A stretch of 64,000 bases of DNA. It comes from Phytoseiulus persimilis. Its lineage: Eukaryota > Arthropoda > Arachnida > Mesostigmata > Phytoseiidae. The DNA lies in NCBI GenBank assembly GCA_037576195.1, contig CM075102.1, forward strand, positions 14,628,745 to 14,692,744, in the 5' to 3' direction. The notes below the pieces were generated by a model. That model was not told the DNA's origin and ran no database searches. It was given only the letters and a program-made list of their open reading frames with translations. Each line of letters starts with the position of its first letter. Positions within the stretch are counted from its first letter, which is position 1. Made by a program: the position numbers and the translations under genes. Positions 26,085-37,440 of the stretch are shown piece after piece.

Positions 26085-27710
26085 CCAGTTCCGTTCTATT
26101 CTTGCCGAGCTTCACCCCAGGCTCTCCCTTCTTGGCCCGATCTTGCTCGGGCTGGACTCGGATCATCTTTATCCTGCCCAGCCGCCATCTGCATAATAAC
26201 GTTTTTTGAAGTCAAGGCGCGCGACCTCGAGCGTGCATGTGAGAGCTGGACCGTTTATGAATCAGACAGTGTAAGAGAAGGGGACTCATGGATGAAAACA
26301 CGGAACGAGGGAAATAATTTGTAACGAGTTCCTTGTCAGACGGACTCACTTCCTATCAGGAACGCCGTGTTGGGTAGCCAACGGGGTTTTGATCGTGGGC
26401 GAGAGAATCTTGGAGGGCTTGCCGTCGATTCGGGAACCGACTCCGCCGAAAACTCTGGCTCCCGCATTCTTCCAATCCTCGACGACGACGGGCTTCTCGA
26501 AGTCGTTCATGGCCTTATTCGGCTGCCTTTCCGGCTCTTCGTATCCAACCGGCGCAGCGAAATCAACCTTTAGGTCGCAGTCAATAATCCGAATAGCCGC
26601 GCTCGGCTTCGTTTCCAGCACGAGTACTTGATACAGTCTAGAATGTTGGAGTTAGATGGAAGAAAGGTCAGAAATTTCCCGATCGGGCTCCTCAGCGTAC
26701 TATACATATTCTGGATAACCCAATCGATGAGGACGGATCGACAACTAAAGGTTTCAATTACTGCTCGTTGTAGTCAATGTCAAGCATGTCGTTTGTCGAG
26801 AGACAGGCGAAATTGTTCAATACTCTCTCCAGAACAGCTTTCGGGTCTGATATTTCCAAAAAATTCGTCGACTGAGGACGGAATTTCGCGAATTGTCCCA
26901 ACGGAAGTTCGGCAGTCTGCAACTGAGTTTTAATTGTCCATTTCAGTCGTCTTCTCCATGAGTACAGTGAAACCTCGTTACGACGAACCCCGGGCGAGCG
27001 CCGGAATCTGTTCGTACTAACGGGAATTCGCTCTAGAGAACGAGCCATCTTCGACGTGCTTCCTACGGCGGGCCGAACAAAAGAAAAATTCGCGTTCGCT
27101 GTTTCGGAAATTCGTTGTAACGGTGTTCGTTGTAATGAGGTTCCATCGTATCTGTATTCTAAGCCAGAGCTCTCATTGAACGTAACGTACTTGCACGTCA
27201 TCACCCTCGTCAAGCAGCAGGAACCGCATCAGCCACATTGGCAAGTTGCAACGAAAGGGGTCCGCGGAAAACTCCAGCACCCCGCAATGAGTGCTCCGCT
27301 CGAGCTTTTCGTTGCTGATCTTGAAACGCGAGCGATATCCGTGCTCAGATATCAGCTTCCACACATCTTAATGGAGTGCATAGACCTCGTCTAGAGATCA
27401 AACCGCAAAATTCAAGTTGATTGGAATAAACGGGCAAGAGCTTACTCTGAACATCATTGGATAGCGGGCCTCGAGGCTCGTAAGGCGGCTCAGCGCTGAC
27501 GCTGGTAGAAGAACTGAGAAGAGGTGGGCCTTGGTAATATATCATGGTTTCGTGGTGTAAGGCTCAACCGCCAAGGCGAGGGATAAGATGTCAGAACTAA
27601 CTTTTGTTGCCTCGCTCGATCTCACATTTCCTGACCGAGTAACCGAGGCTTGACAACGAGTAGGCTCGGTACGTCGCCTTGAAAGAAATTTCTGGTCGGA
27701 AGAAAGACAT
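26080..27710 (-). CDS. UFD1: Ubiquitin fusion degradation protein 1 homolog
   Basis: UFD1 pairs with NPL4 as the ubiquitin-reading adaptor of p97/VCP in ER-associated and nuclear protein degradation (family knowledge). Six exons join in frame: 27602-27710, 27446-27513, 27191-27319, 26762-26922, 26350-26637 and 26080-26188, giving 287 aa (human about 307). Introns of 88-268 bp have GT/AG ends. Family hallmarks in order: YRAYSLSSLGYSVRKCEIER and GNKILLPASALSRL near the N-terminus, then STHCGVLEFSAD, FAKFRPQSTNFLEISDPKAV, LNNFACLSTNDMLDIDYNEQ and ETKPSAAIRIIDCDLKVDF. The C-terminal part has GYEEPERQ, FGGVGSRIDGK and GVPDRKWRLGRIKMIR. The N-terminal double-psi barrel region is complete; the last ~25 residues differ from vertebrates and are shorter. 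An AATAAA overlaps the stop codon (26079-26084). Confidence 0.96.
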
Positions 27711-29099
27711 GACGACTGGGTGTCACCGAAGCGACAATTTTTGGAAGAATGGAATGAACATCGTGAACTAAGAAACGAAGTTAGGCCGCCGAACGAACGC
27801 GCTTGATCCATCGCGGTACACCCTAATCCTATTGAAATAATGAAGCAGACATTATCTGAGTGTACGATCACAGTACAGCTCACGCCGTCGGTATCAAAGA
27901 ACCCGAGACGACGACCTGACCTTGCGTGCTCCTCATCCCGCTTCGCGCTAGATGACCGCTCAATAAACCTTACGAGATGCCTGCGAGAATTCCCATAAAT
28001 TCCGCTCACCCGGGACTCAGAACCTATGGGAATGGCTGAGGAGAGTTTGAGCCTGGAAAACCTTGCACCATTTGAAGCCCCTCTTGGGTCTGAGGCCCAG
28101 GTTGGGACGGGATTGATTGGAACGTTCTACGTGGAGAAAATCGGACCATGTTAACAAGGCTTCCGGCGTTGCCCTTCGAACGGAATAACTTGGGTTTGCT
28201 AAGATCCGACGGCTCTTGGGTATGGCAGTGGTGCCGATGCAACGAGAAGTCAAGGGGGTCCACTCATTCTTCCAGTCGGAATTCGGATCGTGCTTTTCGC
28301 GGTAACTTCACCTGGGACGTTACGGTGAACATGAGCCCCCGATGGTCCTACCGGCTTTTCGAGCGGGCAACTCATGCGAAACTTCGTAGAAGCCCGATGG
28401 CTTCATGCCGTGTGTTGGAGTTACTCAGAGTGGGCTTCATGGGGCTCCCTGAGGTTTTGCGAAACGTTTTTTGTTGTTCTGCTGCAAAATTCACCGTAGA
28501 ACTCCAGGCAGACCGTGATGGTGAACCGCCCGGGCGGCATTTCTCGGGAGGTCTCTAAGGGTCGGCATTTCTGCTTCCCGTTTTTCCTAGTTGCCGCTCA
28601 GCTGGCATGTTCAGAGAAAACGGCATTCCTTAGTGATTGCCAATCCCGCCGCGGGCGGAACGCGGGCACCTGCTTCTATTTTTTCTTACGATGGCGGCAC
28701 CCAGCGATGGGAAGGCAAATATCCAGTTCGAGTATTAATCTCCGTCCACGAACAACGAGTGCCGCTCCGAAGAAAGATTTGATACTGACGTGATCGGAGT
28801 TTCGGATCTCGATGGCGCATACTTGGGGCGCCCAGAGGTCCCATACGCACCATCCATTCCTTCATGTCTTCAAGCCGCTGGTGCGTCACTAAGCCTGATT
28901 TCTCGGAGTACGGAATAGAAAGAGAATACGAAGAAGAGAGTGTCCTCCATATCTTCTGTATCACAAGAAATCAGCACCATTAGTCATCCATTTTGTCTAG
29001 ATCCATGAGATCAGCTCCGTAGGGACTCCGCGAGTACTTCGCGGGTCCGACACTCTGTGTAGGGGATACCGCGAGAAAGATCAGCTTTCATACCTTCTG

Positions 29100-29642
29100 T
29101 TGCGGAATTATGCTCGCTTCCCTATTTTTGGCACCCCTTCCTGGGCGAAACGTCTGATTGCGCAATGCTTAGATTCCGCGCTTGCAGAAATGATTCTCGA
29201 ATCTCCTCCTCCGTATGTGACGACGGAAAGTCTGGAAATATGCGAGAACGCTGATTCCTATTCACTACGCTCATCGGGTTTTCTCCATCATCGAGCTTCC
29301 TCGGTGAGAAACCCGATGCAGAGTTCTTGCAATTTCCACCAGGGATTGCTTCAATACAGTGAAAGCTACGATTCGCATCCAGAGTTCCGTTGCGGAGCAA
29401 TACATGACTCGGCATTTCGACTCATCCACCGCTTCCGGTGTTCCCCTCACAGAAGTTGGAATAAGGGGACTCTGACGAAGGAATCATCATCCGAGCACAG
29501 TGCGAACTTGAACCCCAGCAAACGTTCCGTTCGGATCTACGACGCGACCACTGCAGACTCTTTGATACAAGAACACGACGGGGTTCTGGAAGTCCATGAG
29601 AAATCGATGGTTTATTTAATGTACATGACTGATGAATATTGA
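29100..29642 (+). CDS. Unrecognised open frame, 180 codons
   Basis: It reads from ATG to TGA without interruption and is one of the longest frames outside named genes. It lacks a signal peptide, membrane segment or known motif and overlaps a 97-codon frame on the other strand. It also runs across the candidate poly(A) signal of DNAJC8. It may be chance. Confidence 0.15.
   Translation: MRNYARFPIFGTPSWAKRLIAQCLDSALAEMILESPPPYVTTESLEICENADSYSLRSSGFLHHRASSVRNPMQSSCNFHQGLLQYSESYDSHPEFRCGAIHDSAFRLIHRFRCSPHRSWNKGTLTKESSSEHSANLNPSKRSVRIYDATTADSLIQEHDGVLEVHEKSMVYLMYMTDEY
29611..29616 (-). promoter_or_regulatory. Candidate poly(A) signal of DNAJC8
   Basis: AATAAA on the minus strand about 186 bp past the DNAJC8 stop codon. 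Confidence 0.45.
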
Positions 29643-29801
29643 AGGATTCTGTGATGAGTGCGCACTCCGATACTAAACGTCTGGATCAGTTGGGTCTCCA
29701 TTCCCTCGTTTTCGGGGCGATCCCGCCCAACTTGGAGTATCTATATACAGCGGTACAGATTTCTGGGCCGTGTTGGTACCAGCGCAACCTCGACTGCGGA
29801 C

Positions 29802-30827
29802 TCAGCGATTCTCCATTTTGGTTTTGGGTGGCTTGAGGGCTTTACTCTTCTTCTTTTTGCTGAAACTCTGCCATGAGCTGACCCGGCCTTCTCGAGATTC
29901 TTCGAAGTTTTTCTGCCATTCGTTCTCCTCTTTGCGTTTCTCCTGATCTTCCAGCTCCTTCTCTCTTTTGCGCTTTCTCTCCAGCTGGAATGAGGAAGAC
30001 GAGTCTCCTCAGTTTAAGAGCGTACTTCGATAGAGTTGAGACTTCAACGAAGTCGACAATTGACACCGTAGACCTCCGACTTACCTGATCTTTCTCTTCT
30101 AAAGATCGGCGTTTGCGTTCTAACTCGACAAAAAGTTTCGTGGTTTGGACGTAGACCGCTTTCTTGTAATCTTCTGGGTCATCCTCTGGGATCTTCTCTC
30201 CCTTCGCCTTCTTCCTCTTGTCAGCAATCTACGAATATCGGATAATGTCAGAGGGTTTCCACCAGAGCGAGATCACGATCACATGCACCATTGTTGGAGA
30301 AACTGGTAGACCTTCACCTGAGCATCGGCCATCTCCGTGGCCTCCTGGACGATTGCGAGAGCTTTCGTTCTCATCTTCTCATCTTTAAGAGACTCATTGG
30401 CTTTTTTGACAATGTCGAATGCCTGCTGGGCTCGCTCCTGATCATTCGGGTTCTTGTCCGGGTGCAAGAGGATGGAGAGCTGCCGATAGCGTTTCTTGAT
30501 TTCTTCCAGCGAGGCACTCGTGTCGATCTGGGAGGAAGGCAGACAGCAATTATGTCCCGCACACTCGGCGGTTCAGACCTCTGGCAGACCTCAGATGCCT
30601 TCATTCTTATGCTTCATATACAGAAGTTAAGGAGAGAAATCAGCGTGGACTCAAACCTGCAGGACTTCGAACGGGTTCAAATTGAAGTACGTGGCACCGG
30701 GCCTGAGTAAGCGGTCTATCTGCTTGTTCGAAGTCATCTTCGAGTCTCTTTCCTCGATAGTTTTGACTTCGTTGAGGAACTGAGACATAACAGTTTCGTC
30801 CATAGCACTGCCACTTGCCGACTCCAT
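29802..30827 (-). CDS. DNAJC8: DnaJ homolog subfamily C member 8
   Basis: A nuclear J-domain protein associated with splicing factors and Hsp70 regulation (family knowledge). Four exons join in frame: 30657-30827, 30312-30527, 30085-30228 and 29802-29984, giving 237 aa (human about 253). The introns are 129, 83 and 100 bp with GT/AG ends. The N-terminus holds FLNEVKTIEERDSKMTSNKQ and RPGATYFNLNPFEVLQ. The J domain follows, with the essential HPD at about residues 79-81 in LSILLHPDKNPNDQERAQQA. The C-terminal part is a charged helix (KAVYVQTTKLFVELERKRR) and the conserved EWQKNFEESREGRVSSWQSF, ending in a basic tail. It is transcribed in the same direction as UFD1. Confidence 0.97.
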
Positions 30828-31867
30828 CTGAAAGACGCGTAACTAGTAAGCATGGTGGACCGTAGCTCGGAGAAAGATGGGACTAGAACTCGGGTGAGAC
30901 CTGCATCAATGATGAACGTTCGTCCCCCCTGCTCACAAGCGCGAGCAATCAAGAGGCAAACATTCGAACATATGTCGTTGACCGCTTCCTCGTTTGAAGG
31001 AAGATCTTTTCTAATTCGAGAACGTGTTTCACTGGCGCTTCCGTGGTGCGAATCCACAGCGAATGAATAATCTGTGGGACTTGCTCCCGTTCAACATCAC
31101 AAGAACAGTATTACTAGGTTGCCAAAATATCTTGAAACTTTGAAGGCTACAACTCGAAGCGTTCCTGAATGAAGGAAGAGGGACCCGCACACCCGTTGAT
31201 CATAACAGATAGAACATTTACCTCTTCTCTCTCCAGGTGGATGATTTTCGGGCTGGACACAACCGGTTCCGCCGCAATCGGGAATCGTTCAAAAGCTCAA
31301 CTAAGGCTGATGCTGTCCGGCCACAACAATCAAAACATTGGCGCTCGTAGTTTCCGACGAATAAACCGCCATCCGACGAATAACGAGCGCGGCAAGACTG
31401 TCCCAGCTCGCGGATGACAAACCGCGCAGGATCCATCCGAACAGCGTGGCGGAAGACGCCCTCGACTCGCAAGGAGGTTAAGGGTACAGTCTGGAATCTC
31501 GCTTTCGGTTCAACCATCATAATCGAATCCTGGGGGCCAAGTTATCTCTGCCTTCAGAATTCGCGCCGTCCTCTATTGGGAGAGATAGAGGACAAGCAGG
31601 TCATAGAGGAGAGCCGTGTGAGCGAAGCGTGGCTGGGTCGCCTTTCATTGTATTCAATTATAGTGGCGAACTGGGTCTCCCTCGCCTTTTGCGATCGAGT
31701 TAAGACCAGAGCTGTTCTTGATACACCCTCGTTGGAACCGCAGGGAGAAGAGCAGTTTCCGAGAGCTGTTCTGGGTTGAGATGTAAAGTGCCTGAAGATC
31801 CCGGCGGGACAACGATCATCGATCCGAGCTATGAATTATTCGGACCTATAGAAAGTTTGCTTTCTCA
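30828..31867. other. Region upstream of DNAJC8; possible unassigned exons
   Basis: A minus-strand frame from an ATG at 31057 encodes IRKDLPSNEEAVNDICSNVC and CEQGGRTFIIDAG before a possible donor near 30900. Another stretch, 31219-31300 on the minus strand, reads VVSSPKIIHLEREE before a good donor GTAAAT. Neither joins to a recognised protein; they may be 5' UTR, alternative first exons of DNAJC8, or chance. Confidence 0.25.
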
Positions 31868-31873
31868 TTTATT
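31868..31873 (-). promoter_or_regulatory. Candidate poly(A) signal of the 31.9-32.8 kb gene
   Basis: AATAAA on the minus strand, 70-75 bp past the stop at 31943. Confidence 0.5.
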
Positions 31874-31942
31874 CCAGAGCAACCACCCAAGGATATTTAC
31901 AGTCGGACCAAATGAGCTCCCCAAGCGCGAATAGAAGAAATC

Positions 31943-32503
31943 TCAGGACGTTGAGTCTCGGTCCGGGACACGACCTTGCAACCTGTCCAGTCGATTTGAT
32001 AGCGATCGGAGTGCTCGAGCTCTGAGCTCCAACTCGTCGGTGTCCAGGTCTTCGAGCCATGTGGAAGTTCCTTCATCGGTAGCCGTGTCACGCTGCGGAG
32101 GAGAAGCATTCCGATATTAGGAGCTCGATAACCCTCAACTCGATCGAGAGGAAATGGAGAAACACGTTTGCAATGGGTAGCGATCATTCGAGAAACAGGC
32201 TCACGTTTTGAGCGATATTCGACTCCGGCCGAGGGGTTCTGGGCGGTGTTTTCTCAGCACTTGGAGACCGAGACCATCGACGCTCGCCAGATCCCGATGT
32301 CCAGGAAGACGAGGCTGGAGAATTCTTGGTTTTGGCGAGTGAAGTGCGAGCGGGGCTCTTGTTTTTCGTAGTATGGTCCTTCAGACCGTCCCGCGACGTT
32401 GACTCCTTGATTTCACCCTCGATGCCATGGCCGCGTTTTGGGGATTCTGTTCTCGACGATCGGTGCTCGCTCTCCGATTGCAGCTTGGAAGACGGCGAGG
32501 TGT
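31943..32503 (-). CDS. Ser/Arg/Lys-rich disordered protein, C-terminal exons (partial)
   Basis: Two exons join in phase: 32205-32503 (acceptor TTTTCCCAG, donor GTGAGC) and 31943-32092 (acceptor TCCTCCGCAG, stop TGA at 31943-31945); the intron is 112 bp. The first is rich in Ser, Lys, Arg and Pro, with SP and TP pairs (SPARTSL, RSPSAEKTPPRTP), typical of disordered nuclear proteins. The second ends in an acidic-to-helical tail, EDLDTDELELRARALRSLSN. An upstream exon probably lies within 32560-32790, where the minus strand is open (DDMPYKSWNDASFRREC), but the donor is uncertain. The poly(A) signal at 31868 fits. The L-R-x-x-ALRSL motif occurs in some RNA-processing proteins; I do not name a family. 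Confidence 0.5.
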
Positions 32504-32809
32504 CTGGGAAAACGTAAGCGATATAAGAGCTCGGAGCAAATCCACAACGAAGCTCATCAGATTCGACTTTTCTTGAGTTCAGGAAGTGAGTTTTCATGAA
32601 TCGGTGAACCAAATAACGGCCCTGCGGTCTTGATCCTTTTAGAAACAATGCCCAGGCTCTCCGTTCCCGTTTCCGACTGATAACATGAAGGCTCATCGCG
32701 GCATTCTCGCCGGAAGCTCGCGTCATTCCACGATTTGTATGGCATGTCGTCGGAATGGCGCGAATTTCTAGGGCCCGCAAGGAACGAGAATCGGCGCGTA
32801 CGTGTCACC

Positions 32810-35800
32810 TAGATTTATCCACTCGACCAGGAATTCGAGGTGCCTCACGAACTTACTAAGCAATCGTTGACGCCTCTTTTGGTTAAGAAACTTCATTGAC
32901 GAAAAATTGTATGAAATTAAAGTTCTCCAATACCCGAGAAGCTACGGCAGTCGTGTCGCCGTGAACTCGAGGATCGACGAATCGCTGGATAGTTTAGCGA
33001 AGACGATTCGAGCTCAAAATCGAAATACATCACTCTTTTCTCAGCTTCGTCTGAGCTTGTGGCGCACTGCTCGCTACAAATGTTTGATTTACGGCTGTTT
33101 TGTGTGGCGAAATCATCCTTGTTTTAGGCTCCCATCACTCCCAGCCTACCGCGAGAGGCTCCTCTAGCCGTTGACGATTCCGGGAGTACGTCGAGTATTC
33201 ACACCCGGAGAACCGAAACCGTGGGGGTGATTCTCTCCTTCAGAGGATGAGCGGTAGAGATCGGAACCGCCACCGCCCTCCGATATTCCGCACCGAAAGC
33301 ATCAATGTGGTGACTACGGGAAGAAACACGCGTGGTTCAAGTACCTCTTCCAGCTAGGTCATCTTGCCGTCAGGGAAATCGGCCAAACCGTTCGTCTGGA
33401 CAGCAGGTGTAAAGACGCCGAAATGCACTTAGAGGGGTGCTCCGAGGGAGCAATTTGCTCTCTGAGAAGTCAGAAATCGGCGAAGCCAGGACGTCAAGAA
33501 CCAGTCGAGCCCTTGACGGAAAGAATTCCAGGTGGGCTTACGAAATGCTGCAACCCACAGAAACGCAGTGAAATCACGCTCTTTCGACTCGGAGCCCAAC
33601 TGCCGCCAGTAGAAGAGATCCCTGGTGGAAAAGTCCCTGCAGGAAAGAAACCAGAGGCGGCTTGAGACCCGCCCTCGCGTCATCTGATCCTGATGGTTGC
33701 ATGGATCCGTGAGGCATGGCTGGCTCTGGCGTTTCATTCCCGAGATTCAAGACACAAACATCTCTGTGGCCGCAGCAGCAGCCACCGCCGCCGTCGCCGC
33801 ATAAACAATTTGCCCAATCCCAGAAGGAACCAACTCACAAACAGGAGAATGCGGTTTGTGAAAGATGCTCAGACTTCCCCTCGGTCTCCTCCTCTCACCC
33901 TCTTCCTCTGTGCCGGCGCCCCATTCGGTCCTCTTTTCGCCCGATCCCCTGCACGTTCCCTCAGCCAGCCACCGGGTGACTGGATCTAGCGATGCAGTTC
34001 CCTAATGATTCCTGGTCGTGACACCCGGTTATGAGATGGATTTTCCAATTCGGAACAAACAAACAACCAGCTAGCCGGCCAGGAGAAAAGGTTGACGAGC
34101 TTCTCTGGTCGTCGCGTCGAGAGCGGACAGTGTCAAACCGATCGGCGGAGTCACCATGAAGGAGACGGGATTTTTCGGACACTCCGCCTGTTTCCCTTCA
34201 ACTTCTGTTTCCCGCTCAGAAAGGAGGCAAATATACTTCTGAGGAAACGGCGGGATAGATAGGGTCAGCGACCGTCGTCGGGGGCAACCCAACCTCAGGT
34301 ACGAACGGCCCGACCTGCGGCCATAGGAGCATAAAACTCGTTTGATTTTGATAGTTAAGACGATGATGACGTCAGAGCCATAAATCGGAGGGCGATGGAG
34401 TTCTCCTCTTTTTTTCCCGCTTCTCCCCCAGAGCCCGCTCACTCTTCACGGATGATGACAACGACGACGAGAGCCGGAGATTGCTGCATGCAACTAAGCG
34501 ATGCAGCAACGATCAGGCACGCAGGCAGGCGACCCCTCATAGGAAGTGCACGAACTAACCAACCAACTAACTAAGCGACCAACAGAGCAGCCGGAGGAGG
34601 GCCTTCCTTCTGCAAAACGCCTTAGTTGCTGTTGCTGCTCGCCTGGATGGCTGTTTGAAACGCGTGCTGCCAACCGCAGTCAGTCAAGAGGTACAAAAAA
34701 TAAACCCTTCCGCCGTCGCCGCACTTAACTTCAACGAGGGAAAGAACGGAGGGATTTCATAATCAGTTTAGACTCCTCTTCCATGACTGCCTGAACGCCC
34801 GCCCGCAGGGCTCCCGGAGCTGCGCACACCTCACTCCCGGCCCCTTCGGTCGTTCTTGTCTTTCATCCTTCTACTAATAATCATCAACAATAACTAGACA
34901 GGAGAGAAAAGCTCGTAACTTGATTTGAACGCAAACAACTCTTTCCTCAGGTAGGCTGACGAAGCGACGAACAGGCGGTCGCCTGTTTGGCTGACTGACT
35001 ACAGCGAGCGAGTGTGTGAGTGACAACAAGAACGAACGTGGCTCTGAACGTGAAAAAAACTTCCTCTCGAGTGAATTGTCAACCCTGCTGAACCCTTCCA
35101 ACAATAGCTCTTCATCACAGAACGTTCATGGTCCGGATGAATATATTGGACTCTCTCAGAAGTTCCTAGATTCTTGACGGCTTGAGTCGCGTTCCTCCCT
35201 GGACTTCGGGTTTCAACGAGCCTGATCGAAAACCATCTGTCCCGGACGAAACGCTCCTTCATGCGACCTCCGCTGGCCCTTCGTACGAACCAAGGCGAAT
35301 GTTCGCACTGAATCTCCCACCGCCCGACCGGAACGTTCTCCGAGCAGACAGTTCCATAACCAGGAGGTTCATGGCGTTTCGTTCGTTCCCCTGAATCGAT
35401 GTGATTTCGCAGTCAACATCGCCTGCGTCGGCAGCCGTGGGAGTCGAGGCGTGAAGTTTGGGCCGTGCCCAAACCCAGAGTCTCGGAGCTCACTAGAAAT
35501 CCAGCATCACGCGGAATCTCGTCCATGGGATAACCGAGAGAGAAAGAGAGAGAGACAATGGCCACACTCACTCACAAGCTCACTCGGAGATGCACACAAA
35601 CACATGATACAGGAGGTGGAAGCCAGCAGAGAATAGATAAATGCCGGTGAAGCTGCTTAATGGGCCCGCCTGACCAACAGCCATGCATCAACACTAATTT
35701 TAACTCTTCTTATGCCGCCGCTGTCGCTGTGCTACAAGGCACACACAACAAGCTGGATGGAGCCCCTTGCGTGCTTGCGCTTAGCCACATATCCGGCGAG

Positions 35801-37440
35801 AGGCTGCCAAAAACAAGCAACACATATATCTTTATGAAGCTCGCTCATTCTTATAAGGTCCGACCATGGTCGTGATGCCGGCAGCCTCGGAGGTGGTTGG
35901 AAAAGGGCGGGGGGAGGGGCACGGGCATCGTGAAGGCGCATCCACTCTGCTGATCTGGATGCGCGCCCCCGATTTGAGCCAGCACGGCTCTGCTCTCGTG
36001 CTGCTGGCCCGCTTCTTCACTTGCTGCATTTCTAAATATAGCGATGAAGCAGAGGCAATTAATTTTAATATTCGTCCGTTCACCGTCCAAGCTCAGGACT
36101 ATACTCGATGTCGGTCCGTACACCGTGAGGTGAATGGGTGGTGGTGGTGGTGGTGCAGGGTGACCGGCATCGAAAAACAGCTAAAAAGACGGATGGCTGC
36201 TGTCAGAAGCTGTTTTTGTTTGGACACGAGGGAGCGCATGGCTTTTTTTCCTCCTCGCGTATTTGTTGGTTCATTATTAATGGCTCGCGACGAAATGTTG
36301 CGAAAAATCTCAAGTAACTCCTCCATGCGAGTGTGCGTCTGTGACTGACTCGGCGTGTTTGCGCGAGCAAAGGAGAGAGCTAGCCACGAGGGATTCTCTC
36401 GAGAATCGCCAAGTTTCACTTCATCATGGTGAAATATTCATTCTTGCCGCTGAGGGCTTGCGCATCGCACGTAATATGAGTCGACCCTTCCCTACAAGCG
36501 GGACGATGACGACGACACCGCCAACAACGGCACTGCCACTTGTTACCGATTCGAGGCGCAGAAGAACTGATTGAGCTCATATTCCACGAGCATACCCTCC
36601 ATCCCTGAACTCTATGGAGCCGATTCACCTGCATGAGGGGCGATAAAAACTCGTTTTGTACTGACATCGTTCCAGGAGCTTCAGAGAGGTACTTTAGAGA
36701 ACCGAAGTGCGTCAGCGTCACGGGCCTTCACGCGAACATCCGAACTTGGCCTGTGATTTTTCCCTCCTAACGTATCATAGGCAAATCAATGACGACGGCC
36801 GAATTTTGGCAAGCTTGAGCGCCAGATGATCGTGAAAAGTTTCACAGTCGCACTCATGAATTCTCGCAGCTGAGATATGCGAATTCTGAGTGCTGTTGAA
36901 ACTCATTCGCCCGGACAGCAATGAAGTGCAAGACGTCGGAGGAATTATAGTTCTCGTACCGCAGAGCGCTCTCCGGAATCGTGGCACTCTCCAGTGCTGG
37001 GACACGACGTCCGGAAAACACCGCGATTTCTTCCAGAGAACCACCCAAGATTTCGACCGAAGCTTACGGATTCAATGTCAGCCATGAAGAAGTGCGAAGG
37101 TGCGGAAGGTGTTGTGCTTCTTGCGCCGGAGTGATGCTCAAGTACCCGTCGAATGTTCTCGGCTCCGTATAATTCAGCGAATATTGAAGCCCAGGCGATC
37201 AAACGGTGCGACAAAATGCAATCAACACGCTCGCAAGGGTTTCGCCGAGCGGGACGGGCCATGAAGGCGGCAAATACACAGTGGAAGAGCGGGAGGGAGA
37301 AACAACATCGAGCCGGTCAGCTCGCCCAGTGGCCACCGACTGATACTTGCAAGGCGAACTCATTTACGCTCGCCTTCATTCCTACTCCGAGTGGTCCAAT
37401 TCTGTTTCGGTTTCATAACGCGTGTTATATCCATTAGCCG
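32810..37440. other. Gene-poor stretch, first part
   Basis: No exon chain could be built on either strand. Features seen are a (GGT)n run at about 36138-36154, GA-rich tracts near 35530-35560, and CAG/CCG-rich short repeats near 33770-33800. Frames above 100 codons are present but overlap on both strands and lack domain content. It could be intergenic or a long intron of a gene extending outside. Confidence 0.4.

Larger units (their letters stand above)
27711..29801. other. Region between UFD1 and DNAJC8; no firm gene
   Basis: It contains UFD1 upstream sequence and the DNAJC8 3' end, with a minus-strand AATAAA at 29611-29616. A plus-strand open frame at 29100-29642 (180 codons) and shorter ones at 28148-28793 have no domain I can name. 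The peptide at about 28660-28720 (SIFSYDGGTQRW) vaguely recalls an EVH1/WH1 start, but too weakly to call. Confidence 0.4.

Noticed and set aside
28591-28782. Peptide resembling the start of an EVH1/WH1 domain
   Set aside because: Only about a dozen residues are suggestive, the conserved FxxW and GLxF parts are missing, and no following exon was found.
33700-34000. Poly-Gln/Pro-like exon from CAG/CCG repeats
   Set aside because: Short low-complexity frames with no splice context; this composition recurs throughout the gene-poor tract.
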